A DNA stretch of 64,000 nucleotides from Membranipora membranacea (taxonomy: Eukaryota; Bryozoa; Gymnolaemata; Cheilostomatida; Membraniporidae): contig OU612067.1 in the NCBI GenBank assembly GCA_914767715.1, positions 31,220,162 through 31,284,161 on the forward strand, in the 5' to 3' direction. Made by a program: the position numbers and the translations under genes. Position 1 is the first letter of the stretch, and each line of letters starts with the position of its first letter. Below the pieces are notes generated by a model. It was not told the DNA's origin, made no database searches, and saw only the letters and a program-made list of their open reading frames with translations. Shown in pieces: positions 59,089-64,000 of this stretch.

Positions 59089-60238
59089 GGCTGTAGCTGT
59101 TGTATGCCTTGGTGGTCTAGAACTAGTCAGCTCAATGCGTTGCCTCAGTATGAAGAAGTGTTGTCAACCCTGTGATTATAAAGCTTAGAAAGTTTCGTTT
59201 TGGTTTCATTGCCTCATCAGACATCCAAAGAGATGACTCAACTGAGCATGTTATAAAAAATAAAGCTGCCATAAAACTCCTTTTATGGCTAGTGACTAGT
59301 ATGAGGAAAAATTAACGCTGCCGAGGTCATGATTACGTCATTAGATTAGAGAATGCATCTATTGATGCCATAAAAGTAAAGTATTATCCCAAAAAAACTC
59401 CTACGAGAAATCACTTACATGCTTGACCTCTTCTTCCTGAATAGCATGTGATGATCTGATGTACGATTGTGTGATCAGATTTAACATTACAACAGATGAA
59501 GCTGTCAAAAACAGTTCCTGTTATGAGTAATATTGGATAAATTATAGCAGTACTTACACAAATCGATTTTGATGAACGCTAATCTGGAGCCAGAATTCAT
59601 GAGCCCTGGAGATATGACTGGTATTTAATAATAATCATTGTGCTCACTTCAAATGTGAATTCATAAAAATGTTGATAGGGGGGGGGGGGGGTTGTGCCCA
59701 AAACCACTTTCTTCTAGTTCACTCACAGCAGGGGCGGATTGAAAACTTGTGAAAGAGGGATGATTTTAGACAGGGGTCCAGCTATAAGAAAAGACCAAAG
59801 TAATTATAGGTGTGAGCCTCCAAACACCATGGTTCTCCTTTTCAGCCTGTGCGATTAGTTAATATAGGCAGCAAAGATCCAGCCATACTCTCCACTCCGC
59901 TCATGTCAGAAGCTAACAATGAACTAATGTTTTTTCATTTGCTGGGGAAGTTGAAATATTCGATCTGAATACTAAAGGGGATATTATTATTATTACTTAT
60001 TCGTCTGGGTGTAGTGCTGTTATCTAGTCAGTATTTGAATTCTGCTTTGGCAGGAAGTTGGAAGGCCACCAATCAACCAATTAGAACCAAGTGCCTTCGA
60101 GCAAGAAACTTCTTCAGAGGAGTAAGCAATGGATAACTATGTTTCTAAAGATATTTTTCTGAGGTTACTCAAAATCACTGATTGTGAAATAGTATGTTTG
60201 ATACTGTCAAACAACTAGGAACCCACAACATGAAGTGA
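59089..60238. other. Region upstream of the otopetrin-like gene
   Basis: Presumed promoter of the minus-strand gene. It contains a polyG tract near 59680-59692 and a solitary CAGGGGCGGATT near 59733, resembling a hAT terminus without a recognised partner. No gene is seen. Confidence 0.5.
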
Positions 60239-60303
60239 CAGACTGAAGATGAACAAAGTATTTGAAGTTATTGAAAAAGAAACTGGTATGTCTATTCAAG
60301 GAT

Positions 60304-60615
60304 TCTGGCTCCACACGCCGTACTATCCATAGGATTGGGAAACTTTTAGCAAAGAGTAATAGCCTGCTTTTAGTAAGGCTACCGATTGGGCAAGGTGCTA
60401 CACACGCCTATTAATAACTAGGCCTATTCCTTTCAGTTACAATAAAATTTGGGTCTGCTTTGCCTTCCTATTGTTCAACTTGAATGAATTAAACCAATCA
60501 CAATTTAGTAATTGAATTAAGCCCCGCCTCTTTCACAAATCACAGAGGAATAGCTGGCCATACTACGGATAGAACCAACAAGTTGGTTAGCCCATCTGAG
60601 GCATCTGGCAGTGTT
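60304..60615 (+). repeat. Interspersed repeat R1, copy 2 (in the left arm)
   Basis: Matches 35485-35830 (blocks listed there) and is nested in the left arm of the inverted structure. It is followed by a TTAAAGTTAACG direct repeat. A mirror copy (63622-63935, minus) sits in the right arm. Confidence 0.85.
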
Positions 60616-62723
60616 AGCCTAAAGTTAACGTTAAAGTTAACGTTAAGCGAAAAACAAAACAAACAAAACTGTCAACTGAATGATATGTGTGCCACAAACA
60701 GGAAAATCACTCTTCAAGAACGGGAGCATTTAATTACAACACAAAATTTTGCAAATCATAGGCATAGAAAATTATGAGTTATTGAATGAGTAAGGAGAAA
60801 AAGCCGTGCATTAGAAAGTTTTTCCATTTTGATATAAAAATAAATGTAAAGAATATTATGGAAGCAATGAATAGAACATCAGATAGAACTAATTGACCCC
60901 AGAGACAGTGATTTCCTCAATAGTCTGGTGACCATTCTAATAACTCCGAAAGACACTCATACATCTTACTACAGAGCCATTTAAAAGGAAAACAGCCTGG
61001 AAATAGCAACTGAACTTCAACCAATCAGCCCTTTTAATAATATGAAACCGAAAAAAAGTCGAAATCAGATTAGAAATAATCCTCTCTGAGATCAGATAGT
61101 TAAATAATTATTAAACCTGTGTATCGTCAATCAACATACTGTATTCCCAGCTTCCCAGAACTGTAATTTTTCACAATGACGGTATTTGAAGAGATAAAAG
61201 AGTCTAGGATTCCACAATCAGAGTGTTCACATTCAGTGCAGAGTAATTTACAGACATAAATAAACCAATCATATATTTTTAGAGCAGTTCTATGAACCTC
61301 ATAAATGGCTTTAAAAAGTTATGAAAAATGTAAGTCTAACTCTTGGCTATTGAGAATTTTACTACGTTGAGCTAAGCAATGGCTATGGTAGTGGCCTTAA
61401 TGAAGGCACTGAGAGGAAAGAAGACTGACACACTGACTGGGTTCATTGAACATTGGAATTTGACTGATTCTCGAACATCATTCTGTCAAATCTAAATTAT
61501 ATCACTTCTCTTCTGGAACATCATAATAGGACCTGCAAACGCAATATATACCCATATCTGATGTTACTCCCTCCTCCTCCTCCAGCTGTTGACAAAAATG
61601 AGTGGTGATGTCATAATGAACACACCTTTATTATCACAAATGCTAAGAAGTCCTGGGTACCAGCTAACGGATTTGACGGACGTCGGTTTGAAAGCCAGGG
61701 ATTAAGTCCCGTGTACCAGCAACGAAAAGGGCCAGCATGAAAATATTGATAACTTGGCGGCCGGCCATTGATGCATTTTAAGATGAGAGGCTTAGAGACC
61801 AGATTTATAGTGCATGAAGGCAAATCATGGACACAAGTTTAGGGATCTACAAGGTCTGTGGGTGGGGAAAAAATGATGCACAGACAAAGCTGTTAGAATG
61901 CTGCTTGTTAGTGATTTGGGATCTGCATGTTGGTTTGGATACTAGTCTCAAAGCAAACATGGTATGTGGTATGCCTGGGCAAAAAAAAAACCCTTGCGGT
62001 CTCTATTATGAATATCCGTGTTTAGTTTCATTACATTAGCATTCGATTTTTGGGATAAATCTTTTAAAGGTGTGTTGGTGTTTCTTTTTTATCTTTTGGG
62101 AATTATGATAGTATGGTCTTTATCTCTGTTGATAAATTAGTAACATATAATTTACCACCCTGAGTAGCTTTCATTAAAGTGCGGTTAGGATCTTTTCAGG
62201 ATAAAACCATAGTTTGGCAAGATCCGGGGCATCTTGAGGCTTCTTCATTACAACCACAATCGGCTAATTTGTCTGCCTTACCCGGTGGCTGATAATCCAT
62301 AAACACAATAGGCCTATATTCATCATTTTCTCAAGCTTCCAATTTATTTTCACCACCAAAAGTGGATGCTCTGCTGCTGCTTTCCAGTTTTTATTTCAGC
62401 GTAATTGACTGCCCGTTGACTTGGTGTGAGTCAACCAGGACGACACATGAGTTTGACAGCACTGGCATATGGTGATGGAGGCTATGATAATTGTATGGTA
62501 GGACGTAAATCTATTGGCAATTGGGGCAGCAAACAAGGCCGCAAACAGACGATTGAGGCAAGATATGAACATTTACAAAGGAACACCACAAAGCTAAGTA
62601 AAATATATATATACTTTTATTGTCATTCTACATCATCTTTAGGAATGTTTTTCGTGCAGTGACAGAACAAAAAAGAAAAAACTTAAGCGGAGAGAAAAAG
62701 AAAAAATACTCAAGTAACAAGAA

Positions 62724-62936
62724 TTAATAGGATATAAAGTGCTTTGATAGTTGTTGTTTAAAATGAGTGAGTTTGGTTGCTGAGCGTATCTGAATTGGTA
62801 AAGAGTTTAAAGTTGTAGTGATTTTTTGTCTTAATTGATCAGTGTGATAATGTAATAGGTATCTGTCTCTAAAAAAGGTTTTAGAGCTAGCTGGAATAAA
62901 GCCTTCCAAAAGAAAGTCAGGTGCAATCAAATGCAA
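62724..62936 (-). pseudogene. Possible remnant of a non-LTR retrotransposon reverse-transcriptase C-terminus
   Basis: A 70-codon stretch whose end, LNSLPIQIRSATKLTHFKQQL, resembles the W-N-x-L-P-x-x-I-R-x-x-x-S-x-x-x-F-K-x-x-L motif common at the end of LINE-type RT proteins. The tryptophan is replaced and nothing upstream in the loop continues the protein. The call is weak. Confidence 0.35.
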
Positions 62937-63621
62937 AATTTGAAAACCAAAAAAACATAAAAATATATGATTGGTTTATTTATGTCTGTAAATTACTCTG
63001 CACTGAATGTGAATACTCTGATTGTGGAATCCTAGACTCTTTTATCTCTTCAAATACCGTCATTGTGAAAAATTACAGTTCTGGGAAGCTGGGAATACAG
63101 TATGTTGATTGACGATACACAGGTTTAATAATTATTTAACTATCTGATCTCAGAGAGGATTATTTCTAATCTGATTTCGACTTTTTTTCGGTTTCATATT
63201 ATTAAAAGGGCTGATTGGTTGAAGTTCAGTTGCTATTTCCAGGCTGTTTCCCTTTTAAATGGCTCTGTAGTAAGATGTATGAGTGTCTTTCGGAGTTATT
63301 AGAATGGTCACCAGACTATTGAGGAAATCACTGTCTCTGGGGTCAATTAGTTCTATCTGATGTTCTATTCATTGCTTCCATAATATTCTTTACATTTATT
63401 TTTATATCAAAATGGAAAAACTTTCTAATGCACGGCTTTTTCTCCTTACTCATTCAATAACTCATAATTTTCTATGCCTATGATTTGTAAAATTTTGTGT
63501 TGTAATTAAATGCTCCAGTTCTTGAAGAGTGATTTTCCTGTTTGTGGCACACATATCATTCAGTTGACAGTTTTGTTTGTTTTGTTTTTCGCTTAACGTT
63601 AACTTTAACGTTAACTTTAGG

Positions 63622-63935
63622 CTAGCTCTGCCAGATGCCTCAGATGGGATAACCAGCTTGTTGGTTCTATCCGTAGTATGGCCAGCTATTCCTCTGTTAT
63701 TTGTGAAAGAGGCGGGGTTTAATTCAATTACTAAATTGTGATTGGTTTAATTCATTCAAGTTGAACAATAGGAAGGCAAAGCAGACCCAAATTGTATTGT
63801 AATTGAAAGGAATAGGCCTAGTTATTAATAGGCGTGTGTAGCACCTTGCCCAGTCGGTAGCCTTACTAAAAGCAGGCTATTACTCCTTGCTAAAAGTTTC
63901 CCAATCCTATGGATAGTACGGCGTGTGGAGCCAGA
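63622..63935 (-). repeat. Interspersed repeat R1, copy 3 (in the right arm)
   Basis: Reverse complement of 60304-60615, with a few substitutions (for example GCGGGGTTTAATTC against GCGGGGCTTAATTC read in this direction). It is part of the right arm. Confidence 0.85.
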
Positions 63936-64000
63936 ATCCTTGAATAGACATACCAGTTTCTTTTCCAATAACTTCAAATACTTTGTTCATCTTCAGTCTG

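Larger units (their letters stand above)
60239..64000. mobile_element. Large inverted-repeat (fold-back) structure, right end at or beyond the window edge
   Basis: Left arm 60239-61281 and right arm 62958-64000 are reverse complements with mirror coordinates that sum to 124239 at both ends, that is no net indel over 1043 bp, and only scattered substitutions. The loop is 1676 bp. The outer limit is unknown because homology reaches the last base. No transposase is seen. Arms this similar suggest a recent duplication/insertion or gene conversion. It may be a non-autonomous DNA transposon, a fold-back element or a plain inverted duplication. Confidence 0.85.

Noticed and set aside
59733-59744. 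CAGGGGCGGATT as a second hAT terminus
   Set aside because: No inverted partner end or 8-bp duplication was found nearby.
60583-60777. Short frame in the left arm of the inverted structure
   Set aside because: Lies in repeat R1 and a GTTAACGTTAA direct repeat; non-coding in the other copies.

Overview
This window is intron-rich, AT-rich animal nuclear DNA. Genes have GT-AG introns of about 50 to 3700 bases, and there are SINE/MITE-like repeats and minisatellites. The gene families point to a non-vertebrate metazoan, probably a marine invertebrate such as a lophotrochozoan or invertebrate deuterostome. The sequence alone does not fix the phylum.

1-29.2 kb, minus strand: one very large gene for a secreted or membrane multi-C-type-lectin protein resembling the CTLD part of mannose receptors. 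It has a signal peptide and at least 15 tandem C-type lectin domains (CTLDs), built from about 54 recognisable coding exons. Its 3' end lies beyond base 1. The most striking observation is here. Three consecutive domains (CTLD8, 9 and 10) each carry a tandemly duplicated internal exon. In each pair both copies have the same entry and exit phases, and including both or neither breaks the frame, so each pair looks mutually exclusive (2x2x2 = 8 predicted ectodomains). In the CTLD9 pair only 53 nt separate the exons, too short for ordinary splicing of one to the other.

29.2-40 kb: a repeat-rich interval. It holds a degenerate nucleotidyltransferase-TPR gene (minus strand) broken by a 415-bp non-autonomous hAT-type element (8-bp target duplication) and by at least two frame breaks. 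A head-to-head truncated second copy lies on the plus strand. Inverted copies of an interspersed repeat flank this region.

40.05-54.2 kb, plus strand: a complete 11-exon polypeptide N-acetylgalactosaminyltransferase gene (about 610 aa; type II membrane anchor, GT-A catalytic domain, C-terminal ricin-type lectin domain). Intron 2 contains a 667-bp fold-back MITE with TTAA target duplication, inserted in a minisatellite. 54.9-59.1 kb, minus strand: a six-exon otopetrin-family (proton channel) gene, convergent with the former. Its second exon carries an apparent one-base frameshift at an A8 run.

60.24-64.0 kb: a large inverted repeat with almost identical 1043-bp arms around a 1676-bp loop, running to the window edge, with a weak reverse-transcriptase-like remnant in the loop.
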